Below, in pieces: positions 1 through 4,508 of a stretch of DNA of 10,706 nucleotides (position 1 is its first letter; every line of letters begins with the position of its first letter). The position numbers were made by a program, and so were the translations under genes. The stretch comes from an uncultured Emergencia sp. (GTDB lineage: Bacteria; Bacillota; Clostridia; Peptostreptococcales; Anaerovoracaceae): contig CABSEO010000034.1 of the NCBI GenBank assembly GCA_902476665.1, positions 1 to 10,706 of the forward strand, given 5' to 3'. The notes under the pieces were generated by a model, which was not told the origin of the DNA, did no database searches, and saw only the letters and a program-made list of their open reading frames with translations.

Positions 1-145
1 TTATTTCGGTTTTACTCCTGCAAAATTTATCAGATATCAGTTTGGTACAGCTCTGGGGATGCAGTGGTTTCTCATTATGAGCATGCTGTATGCAGTCAGT
101 CTGCTTCTTAACGTATTTCTTTCAAGAGAAAAGATGGACATCTAG
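1..145 (+). CDS. C-terminal 47 residues of a membrane protein, probably of the Tad-like pilus operon (partial)
   Basis: Frame 2 is open from the window edge to the TAG at 143-145 and encodes 47 residues ending in SREKMDI. The piece has an amphipathic start (around PAKFIRYQFG) followed by one hydrophobic helix (about residues 22-40, MQWFLIMSMLYAVSLLLNVF) and a short charged end, so it is the tail of an integral membrane protein. Only 18 nt separate it from the next gene, a TadB/TadC-like protein, so the two are very probably co-transcribed. The fragment is too short for a family call. A second type II secretion F-type protein or another inner-membrane component of the same pilus machine is possible, but that rests on context alone. 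Confidence 0.6.
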   Translation, partial: YFGFTPAKFIRYQFGTALGMQWFLIMSMLYAVSLLLNVFLSREKMDI

Positions 146-163
146 CAGGGAGAAGGGAGAAAG

Positions 164-754
164 ATGAAAATAAAAACAACACCGCTTTTTAAGATGAGAA
201 GGCTTGCTGCATATACCAGGCGCAGTGTTCCGCAGCTAAAGATAGAGGGTCGCAGGCGGATTCAGACCGGATGGAGACTGCTTAACGGAGAGAGAATGGA
301 GAGAGAACTGTTTAACAGCTGTATTGTGCTGAAAAATCTTGCTATGGTTCATCAGGATATGCCAATGTCCGGAGACTTTATTCTGGAACAGCTGATGGAA
401 TGCAGTAAGGCGTTGAAAAATGTATATGCTGATATTCTATCTGCCTACAGACTGGGACAGGGAGAAGATGCATTCCAGCTGCTGACTGAACGGGTACCTA
501 TAAAGGCCGCGGCGAATTTTGCAGCCATTCTTTCTAAAGTGGACCAGATCAATCCGGTAGAACTGAAACTGCATATGACCGCATTTGAGGAGACTCTGAC
601 AGGAGAGCGCATGACCAAAGGCCTGAGTAGGACAGAGAAGAAGAGTCTGCTCATCACCATGGCAGCTACAGCCACGATCTTTGCAATACTGTTAAATTTC
701 ACCATTGTAGTGGTCTTTATGGACACGCTTAAAATGGTAGAAGAGGTTTTCTGA
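164..754 (+). CDS. TadB/TadC-like type II secretion system F-domain protein (pilus assembly inner-membrane component)
   Basis: A protein of 196 aa that resembles the type II secretion F/TadC inner-membrane platform proteins of Tad (Flp) pilus systems, which work with the assembly ATPase to move pilin subunits out of the membrane. A basic N-terminus (residues 1-45) leads into a helical cytoplasmic region, about 46-150, containing the family-like stretch ERELFNSCIVLKNLA and then FAAILSKVDQINPVEL. A hydrophobic C-terminal segment (about 161-186, SLLITMAATATIFAILLNF) is followed by FMDTLKMVEEVF. It is shorter than full TadB or TadC proteins (roughly 280-320 aa), with most of the membrane part reduced to the last segment. 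The ATG follows a GAAGGGAGA ribosome site by a few bases. Neighbours downstream are pilin-like and TadE-like genes, which supports the call. The tad assignment rests on visible similarity and context, not a search. Confidence 0.72.
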   Translation: MKIKTTPLFKMRRLAAYTRRSVPQLKIEGRRRIQTGWRLLNGERMERELFNSCIVLKNLAMVHQDMPMSGDFILEQLMECSKALKNVYADILSAYRLGQGEDAFQLLTERVPIKAAANFAAILSKVDQINPVELKLHMTAFEETLTGERMTKGLSRTEKKSLLITMAATATIFAILLNFTIVVVFMDTLKMVEEVF

Positions 755-767
755 AGGAAGGAAAGAA

Positions 768-788
768 TTATGAAAAATTTAATTATTA
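768..788 (+). repeat. 21-nt direct repeat, copy 1, over the start codon of the first pilin-like gene
   Basis: The 21 nt from two bases before the ATG through the first six codons (MKNLII) are identical to 1484-1504, which cover the start of a different gene in the same operon. The identity stops right after the shared N-terminal MKNLII. Confidence 0.75.
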
Positions 789-928
789 TTATTGGAACGA
801 TTTTATTGGGAGTAATTATTGTTAACACCATGGTGCTGGGAGAGGGACAGGTATCTTTGCGTGAGGCTGCACAAGGCGTGGTTGAACAGGGCGTAGAAAG
901 TATTGAATCCATGGAAATCGGAGAATAA
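770..928 (+). CDS. Pilin-like membrane miniprotein 1 of the Tad-like locus (52 aa)
   Basis: A 52-aa protein with one positive residue, then a hydrophobic segment (MKNLIIIIGTILLGVIIVNTMVLG, about residues 3-23) and a hydrophilic, acidic amphipathic tail (GQVSLREAAQGVVEQGVESIESMEIGE). This one-helix-plus-tail plan is that of Flp-type minor pilins. The classical Flp GxxxxEY processing site is absent, and the hydrophobic stretch begins almost at the start codon, so the protein may be assembled without prepilin cleavage or processed differently. The ATG has a good ribosome site (AAGGAAGGAAAG) and lies 15 nt after the upstream stop. It is paralogous to the next gene: MK(N/E)LIIIIGTI(L/V)LG is shared. 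That the pair forms pilus or pseudopilus subunits is inferred from size, paralogy and location between TadC-like and TadE-like genes. Confidence 0.75.
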   Translation: MKNLIIIIGTILLGVIIVNTMVLGEGQVSLREAAQGVVEQGVESIESMEIGE

Positions 929-944
929 GGAGGCTTGTGGTGAT

Positions 945-1091
945 ATGAAAGAGCTGATCATTATCATCGGCACCATTGTACTTGGCTGTTTTCTTTTTGC
1001 TATGATTGCAGGTAGTGAGAACAGTTTGAGAAGTGCGGGAAGTAATATGATGGAAAAGACGATAGAAATATATGAAAGTGAGAAACCATGA
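945..1091 (+). CDS. Pilin-like membrane miniprotein 2 of the Tad-like locus (48 aa)
   Basis: A 48-aa paralogue of the preceding gene: MKELIIIIGTIVLGCFLFAM (membrane helix) followed by a polar tail, IAGSENSLRSAGSNMMEKTIEIYESEKP. The ATG at 945 is preferred over an in-frame ATG at 903, because 903 lies inside the upstream gene, whereas TAAGGAGG at 926-933 (which includes the upstream stop codon) lies 11 nt before 945; starting here also lines the protein up with its neighbour. Its stop overlaps the start of the next gene as ATGA (1088-1091), which implies translational coupling. The first two miniproteins keep the hydrophobic N-terminus but differ in the tail. This fits two pilin subunits that pack through one shared helix interface; the function is inferred. 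Confidence 0.77.
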   Translation: MKELIIIIGTIVLGCFLFAMIAGSENSLRSAGSNMMEKTIEIYESEKP

Positions 1092-1489
1092 AAAATCTAA
1101 TCACTGCCGCAGCATGTCTCATGGTGCTGATGGCAATTTTAGTGCAGTTTACCCACAGTCAGGTCCTGCATATGCGGCTGACAGCAGCGGATCAGGCAGT
1201 ATCTGTTTTTGGCCAGAATGTCAGACAGGAGGGGTGTGTTTCGCAAACCAGTCAGAAAAAACTGAAGCAAGAGCTGGCTTCCCTGTTTCAATGCACTGAA
1301 GAGGATATAACTGTAGAAGGTAATACAGTACCAGTGTTTCGGGGTAATGTGATATCTTTTACTGTCAGTACAACTGTGGATAATGTCATTGCTGCAGCAC
1401 CATTCTGGAATTTGCGACAGGGGAATAATCAGTTTGAATATAAGGTGTGCCGCAATGTCACCAGCGAGTATACAGGAAGAGAGTTATGA
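1088..1489 (+). CDS. TadE/TadF-like pseudopilin of the Tad-like locus
   Basis: A protein of 133 aa with a short N-terminal anchor (MKNLITAAACLMVLMAILVQFTH, helix about residues 3-21) followed by an extracytoplasmic domain. TadE-type minor pseudopilins have this layout and are thought to initiate or cap Tad pili. The domain carries three cysteines (C50, C69 and C121) that could form a disulfide outside the cell, and beta-rich segments (VISFTVSTTVDNVIAAAP). The start overlaps the upstream stop as ATGA, and the stop overlaps the next start in the same way (1486-1489), so the genes are tightly coupled. The N-terminus repeats the MKNLI motif of the preceding genes. No recognisable domain could be named in residues 30-133, so the TadE-like label rests on topology and position. 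Confidence 0.68.
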   Translation: MKNLITAAACLMVLMAILVQFTHSQVLHMRLTAADQAVSVFGQNVRQEGCVSQTSQKKLKQELASLFQCTEEDITVEGNTVPVFRGNVISFTVSTTVDNVIAAAPFWNLRQGNNQFEYKVCRNVTSEYTGREL

Positions 1490-1504
1490 AAAATTTAATT
1501 ATTA
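1484..1504 (+). repeat. 21-nt direct repeat, copy 2, over the start codon of the frameshifted TadE-like gene
   Basis: Identical over 21 nt to 768-788. Here it includes the overlapping ATGA stop/start junction and the first six codons, MKNLII. Confidence 0.75.
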
Positions 1505-1846
1505 CGGCAGCTGCTGGTTATGACCATGACAGCATATCAGCTGCAATATGTGAAACTGATTCGAGAAAAAACAGAGCTGAAACAGGTCTGTGATGAAGCT
1601 GCCGCTGCCGCTGCACTCTGCATCGATGAGAGTCAGTTTGGAGAAGGTTTTTTATATTTTGACAGAGGAAATGCAAAAAAAAAAGCAGAAGAAATGATCA
1701 TTCGGAATTTTACAGGTGAGCGGGAAAAGCTTAGTTGGAATATCAGTTTTGATGATGCCGGTCTGCGTCCTGCGGTTACGTTAAAACTTGTTTACGAAGA
1801 TTTGCAGGCAGAAGCTGTATATGAATACCTGCCTTTACAATCTTAA
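1486..1846 (+). pseudogene. Frameshifted TadE-like pseudopilin gene, last gene of the Tad-like operon
   Basis: The ATG at 1486, coupled to the upstream stop as ATGA, opens MKNLIITAAA and then runs out of frame to a TGA at 1591-1593. The frame one base over reads LVMTMTAYQLQYVKLIREKTELKQVCDEAAAAAAL and stays open to the TAA at 1844-1846. Joining the two near 1510-1519 gives a protein of about 120 aa with the same anchor-plus-domain design as the gene before it (compare MKNLITAAACLMVLMAIL). A net 2-base loss or 1-base gain in gcagctgctggtt explains the break. The internal ATG at 1520 has no good ribosome site and would lose most of the membrane anchor, so a real 108-aa start there is unlikely. 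QLQYVKLIREKTELKQVCDEA resembles TadE-like proteins of clostridia. The coding part also contains a run of ten A (1675-1684). Assembly error, true decay or frameshift expression remain open. Confidence 0.68.
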
Positions 1847-1880
1847 TCATTTGCATGTAATAACATGATCTCAGACTGAC

Positions 1881-1904
1881 CAGGCAGTGGTTGCCTGTGT
1901 TTTT
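1881..1904 (+). terminator. Rho-independent terminator closing the Tad-like operon
   Basis: CAGGCA (1881-1886) pairs with TGCCTG (1892-1897) around a 5-nt loop and is followed by TGTTTTT. It lies 35 nt after the last stop of the operon. The right arm overlaps the -35 of the next promoter. Confidence 0.65.
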
Positions 1905-1919
1905 ACGATATGATAAAAT
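1891..1919 (+). promoter_or_regulatory. Predicted sigma-A promoter of the peptide deformylase gene
   Basis: TTGCCT (1891-1896), a 17-nt spacer and TAAAAT (1914-1919), with an extended -10 TGA at 1911-1913. It precedes the deformylase start by 44 nt, and the -35 lies in the right arm of the upstream terminator. Confidence 0.5.
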
Positions 1920-1962
1920 GTGTTAAACCAAGAAACAACCGGAACCGAAAGAGGTGAAGCAA

Positions 1963-2460
1963 ATGATTAAGGATATACTGCTTCTGGGTGATCCCAGACT
2001 ATATGTAACGTGTACAGAATACCGGAAAGAAAATCTTAAGGAAATCGAAGAGGTTACAGAGGACCTTCATGACACCCTCATGGAGTACAAACGGGTGCAC
2101 GGCAGTGGGAGAGCGATTGCAGCACCGCAGATTGGGATTCAGAAAAGACTTCTGTACATGTACATCGATAAGCCTGTGATATTCATTAATCCTGTGCTTC
2201 GCTTTCCTGCAGAAGAAAAGATAACAGTCATGGATGACTGTATGTCTTTTCCTGATTTACTGGTAAAGGTAGAAAGATATAAGGCGTGCATTGTCGAATA
2301 CCATGATCTGCAGTGGAATAAACTGGAAACTTATCTTGACGGAGATCTGGCAGAACTGATTCAGCATGAATATGATCATCTGGATGGAATTCTTGCCACA
2401 ATGCGTGCCATGGATGAAAAATCTTTTTTCCTGGGAAATATCAACGATTATAGAAAGTAA
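1963..2460 (+). CDS. def: Peptide deformylase family protein, variant motifs
   Basis: A 165-aa metalloenzyme of the peptide deformylase family, which removes the formyl group from the N-terminal methionine of new proteins. All three family motifs can be placed. Motif 1 is GRAIAAPQIG (residues 49-58), with the active-site Gln56. Motif 2 is DDCMS (91-95), with the metal ligand Cys93. Motif 3 is QHEYDHLDG (134-142), with metal ligands His135 and His139 and catalytic Glu136. Motifs 1 and 2 depart from the usual GxGLAAPQ and EGCLS: the second Gly is Ala51, and Glu-Gly before Cys is Asp-Asp. The catalytic residues remain, so activity is likely. The start ATG at 1963 is 7 nt from the AGAGGTG site; an upstream in-frame GTG (1954) lies inside that site. 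It stands alone with its own promoter and terminator, not beside fmt or priA, so it may be an accessory deformylase. Confidence 0.9.
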   Translation: MIKDILLLGDPRLYVTCTEYRKENLKEIEEVTEDLHDTLMEYKRVHGSGRAIAAPQIGIQKRLLYMYIDKPVIFINPVLRFPAEEKITVMDDCMSFPDLLVKVERYKACIVEYHDLQWNKLETYLDGDLAELIQHEYDHLDGILATMRAMDEKSFFLGNINDYRK

Positions 2461-2470
2461 ACCACAGTAG

Positions 2471-2502
2471 AAAAACTGCCTTTGTCCTGAGGCGGTTTTT
2501 TT
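2471..2502 (+). terminator. Rho-independent terminator after the peptide deformylase gene
   Basis: An 11-bp stem with one G-U pair joins 2471-2481 (AAAAACTGCCT) and 2490-2500 (AGGCGGTTTTT) across an 8-nt loop, with the U-tract continuing to 2502. It starts 10 nt past the stop codon. Confidence 0.88.
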
Positions 2503-2503
2503 A

Positions 2504-2532
2504 TTGTCATGAAGTAATGATGTATGTAAACT
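2504..2532 (+). promoter_or_regulatory. Predicted sigma-A promoter of the DUF5688-like gene
   Basis: TTGTCA (2504-2509), 17-nt spacer, TAAACT (2527-2532). It sits between the deformylase terminator and an AAAGGA ribosome site before the ATG at 2556. Confidence 0.5.
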
Positions 2533-2555
2533 TTAAGTAAAGAAAGGAATTATTT

Positions 2556-3395
2556 ATGAATTATGATGAGTTTAAGAATGAACTGGCAAGACAAATTACT
2601 GACTATTTGCCTAAAAAGTATAAATCGTGGACCTGCTCTGTACAGAAAGTGAATAAAGTTAACGGAGCCGTGGATGCTCTTATGCTGAACAGTCAGGAGA
2701 AAACCTGTGTCGTCCCTGCTATTTATCTGAACAAGTATTATCAGCAGTATCTATCCGGCACTTCGATGAAGGAAGTTATCACCAGTGCAGCTAACGAGTT
2801 CCTCGGCGGCAGGGAGTATGTGAAAAACACTACAGAGGCCTATGGCCTGAAGAACCCGAAGGAAAATATTATTTATGTGCTTGTTAATACAGATAAAAAT
2901 CAGCATTTGCTGGCTCAGGTTCCTCATCGCCAAATCATGGATTTATCAATGATTTACAGAGTGATTGCAGACATAGAGGATGAAGGATTTAACAGTGCCG
3001 TTGTTACAAACCAAATGGCGGAAGCTTTTAAAATGGATGAGGAGGCGCTGTATCGGACTGCCGCAGAAAATACGCCGAGAATTATGCCGGTTAAAATAGC
3101 AGGGATTGGATAACTGTTTTATATTATCGGAAATTCAAGAGGCGCTTTAGGTGCTGCGGCAGTGCTATATGAGGGAGTTTTGGAAAATATGGCTGAAATA
3201 CTGGGAAAAGATTTATATATCATGCCTTCATCTATCCACGAAGTATATATTATGCCTCAGGGACAGGTCCCGGCACAGGTTGTTAAAAATGCTATTTTGG
3301 ATGCTAACAGAACGGTGGTGAGAGAAGAAGATGTGCTATCGGACAACCTTTACTGCTATAGCCGAAGCGAGGGCCGTCTCACTGTGGCGGGATGA
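2556..3395 (+). pseudogene. DUF5688-like protein gene interrupted by an in-frame TAA
   Basis: The ATG at 2556 follows AAAGGA and opens 185 codons ending PVKIAGIG, then meets a TAA at 3111-3113. The same frame continues straight on as LFYIIGNSRGALGAAAVLYEGVLENMAEILGKDLYIMPSSIHEVYIMPQG and stops at the TGA 3393-3395. The downstream piece looks like the C-terminal part of DUF5688-type proteins of Lachnospiraceae (GAA..LYEGVL, LG.DLYI.PSSIHEV, and an end with EEDVLSDN). The upstream piece supplies the rest (WTCSVQKVNKVNGAVDALMLN and YLNKYYQQYLSG). Together they give about 279 codons, near the family length as I recall it. The nonsense codon thus splits one ancestral gene. Function is unknown; these proteins often occur as multiple copies in a genome. 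Alternatives are a sequencing error or stop-codon readthrough; no recoding signal was seen. A GTG at 3162 could start only a 77-aa remnant. Confidence 0.78.
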
Positions 3396-3440
3396 TTAAA
3401 ATCAGTGAATGTATCAGAGAGAGAAAAATTAAATTGAAAA

Positions 3441-3481
3441 GAGGCATGTCTTGTTGACATGCCCCTGATTTTAAATTTTTT
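3441..3481. terminator. Bidirectional hairpin terminator between convergent genes
   Basis: GGCATGTC (3443-3450) pairs with GACATGCC (3456-3463) around TTGTT. On the + strand it is followed by CCTGATTTTAAATTTTTT, and on the minus strand by TCTTTTC and further T-rich sequence, so it can serve both the DUF5688-like gene and the minus-strand DUF134 gene. A 10-bp inverted repeat, TTAAAATCAG (3396-3405) with CTGATTTTAA (3465-3474), encloses it. Confidence 0.75.
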
Positions 3482-3498
3482 GATTCAGATGTCTTGTA

Positions 3499-4254
3499 CT
3501 AGTTTCTACAATTTCCACCGCCGCAGGAATGACCGTTGCCATGATTTCCGCAGCTGTGTCCGCCTTCATGTCCTTCACCGTGATGGCTGCACTGAACATT
3601 GGCATTATAGGAGAGTGTTCCTTCGATAAGGGCCTGAACCGCTTCATCAGCGGATCCTGTCACTCCGCCGTAGAGACGGATACCGACTTCTGCTAAAGCG
3701 TTCTGAGCGCCTCCTCCGATACCTCCGCAGATCAATACATCTGCTCCCAGATTTTTCAGAAAGCCTGCTAGAGCACCGTGACCGCTTCCGGCAGCATTTT
3801 CTATAGACGAAGATATGATTTTACTGTCTTCTACCTCATAAAGCTTAAAGTTTTCGCAATGGCCAAAATGCTGAAAGATCTGACCGTTTTCATAAGTTAC
3901 CGCAATTTTCATCGTCGTGTTTACCTCCTCTAAAACAGCAGTTTTTTTGTTTTCGCAGTAGATATCATAGTCGCCACCTCCGATCAGCAGCTGCTTTTCA
4001 TTGACAAGAGCTGCGGCCAGCTTAAACCGGGCGGACTCATAAATGTTGGTGACAGTAGGACGGGAAACCTGCATGCGGGTTGCACATTCCTCCTGCGTCA
4101 ACTTCAGAAAATCGATGAGCCTGATAGTTTCGAATTCATCAATGGTCATAGTGATGTTTTGACAGCAGAGTGCATTATCTGTATAACCAAGTGGTGTAAA
4201 TCCTTCACAGGAAGGCATGGCATGCACCAGTCTGCTTTTCCTTGGTCGCGGCAT
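3499..4254 (-). CDS. DUF134 HTH protein fused to a dinitrogenase Fe-Mo cofactor (NifX/NifB-type) domain
   Basis: A two-domain protein of 251 aa. Residues 1-98 are a DUF134 domain: it opens with MPRPRKSRLVHAMP and contains a sigma-region-4-like helix-turn-helix (about 51-80, LTQEECATRMQVSRPTVTNIYESAR). Residues about 115-213 are a dinitrogenase iron-molybdenum cofactor biosynthesis fold (MKIAVTYENGQIFQHFGHCENFKLYEV, then ADVLICGGIGGGAQNAL). The tail, 222-251, is rich in Cys, His and Gly and could bind metal. ATG 4254 is chosen because MPRPRK is the family start and an AAGGAG site stands 8 nt before it; a 13-residue upstream extension has no such support. Such proteins are thought to sense or handle Fe-S or other metal clusters and may regulate transcription. 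Self-regulation is suggested by the operator-like repeats at its promoter; this is inference. No nitrogen-fixation genes are present here. Confidence 0.9.
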   Translation of the reverse strand: MPRPRKSRLVHAMPSCEGFTPLGYTDNALCCQNITMTIDEFETIRLIDFLKLTQEECATRMQVSRPTVTNIYESARFKLAAALVNEKQLLIGGGDYDIYCENKKTAVLEEVNTTMKIAVTYENGQIFQHFGHCENFKLYEVEDSKIISSSIENAAGSGHGALAGFLKNLGADVLICGGIGGGAQNALAEVGIRLYGGVTGSADEAVQALIEGTLSYNANVQCSHHGEGHEGGHSCGNHGNGHSCGGGNCRN

Positions 4255-4288
4255 GGAAATTCTCCTTTCTGAATCTACATGTGTTATT

Positions 4289-4309
4289 AACATATGACAA
4301 TTATATGTT
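4289..4309. promoter_or_regulatory. Operator-like inverted repeat over the predicted transcription start of the DUF134/NifX gene
   Basis: AACATAT (4289-4295) and ATATGTT (4303-4309) form a perfect 7-bp inverted repeat with a 7-nt centre. It lies immediately downstream of the -10 box on the minus strand, so it covers +1. A further AACATATG copy (4328-4335) overlaps the -35 at 39-bp spacing. The arrangement resembles a repressor site; which protein binds is unknown. Confidence 0.55.
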
Positions 4310-4310
4310 C

Positions 4311-4339
4311 ATTATACATGGATAATAAACATATGTCAA
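4311..4339 (-). promoter_or_regulatory. Consensus sigma-A promoter of the DUF134/NifX gene
   Basis: On the minus strand, TTGACA (4339-4334) and TATAAT (4316-4311) are separated by exactly 17 nt, so both hexamers match the consensus perfectly. The expected start is near 4304, about 50 nt before the ATG. Confidence 0.85.
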
Positions 4340-4362
4340 TAATGTCTTTGAGGACTTTCAAC

Positions 4363-4401
4363 TTGAGAAAAATTGTTTTGTGTTGTAAAATTTACTAAAA
4401 T
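4363..4401 (+). promoter_or_regulatory. Predicted sigma-A promoter(s) of the cyclodeaminase-aminotransferase-B3/4 operon
   Basis: Two overlapping candidates, 10 bp apart, are visible: TTGAGA (4363-4368) with TAAAAT (4386-4391), and TTGTTT (4373-4378) with TAAAAT (4396-4401), each with a 17-nt spacer. Which is used cannot be told from sequence. Confidence 0.5.
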
Positions 4402-4428
4402 CCGTAATAAAATTATGAAATTTTACAA
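4383..4428. promoter_or_regulatory. Perfect 11-bp inverted repeat at the operon promoter, possible operator
   Basis: TTGTAAAATTT (4383-4393) and AAATTTTACAA (4418-4428) are exact reverse complements separated by 24 nt. The left arm contains one candidate -10 box and the centre contains the other, so a dimeric regulator bound here would cover the promoter and start point. AT-richness makes a chance repeat more likely than usual, but 11 perfect pairs in this position are notable. Confidence 0.5.
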
Positions 4429-4508
4429 ACGAAAGAATGGCGGATAGCTGTTATACTGAAATCAGAATAAAACTGAAAAGAGATGATTTCGGAAAGGATT
4501 ACAAATCT

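Noticed and set aside
445..912. Minus-strand open frame of 155 codons opposite the TadC-like and first miniprotein genes
   Set aside because: It is antisense to two well-supported genes, has no ribosome site and reads as low-complexity Ser/Thr/Ile sequence, typical of a shadow frame.
1072..1299. Alternative + strand frame overlapping the TadE-like gene
   Set aside because: It starts inside the upstream miniprotein gene, has no ribosome site and no membrane anchor; the 1088 frame is coupled by ATGA and fits the operon pattern.
1861..1962. Riboswitch or other structured leader before the deformylase gene
   Set aside because: Only a short terminator hairpin and a promoter are seen; the gap is too short for a known riboswitch class and no conserved motif was recognised.
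4255..4293. 13-residue upstream extension of the DUF134/NifX protein
   Set aside because: The family start MPRPRK and the AAGGAG site both point to 4254, and the longer start falls inside the operator-like repeat near the predicted +1.
4437..4508. 24-residue N-terminal extension of the cyclodeaminase-family protein
   Set aside because: The ribosome site for ATG 4437 is weak, whereas GGAAAGGA precedes ATG 4509 and the family N-terminus aligns with MFNLKVLSKE.
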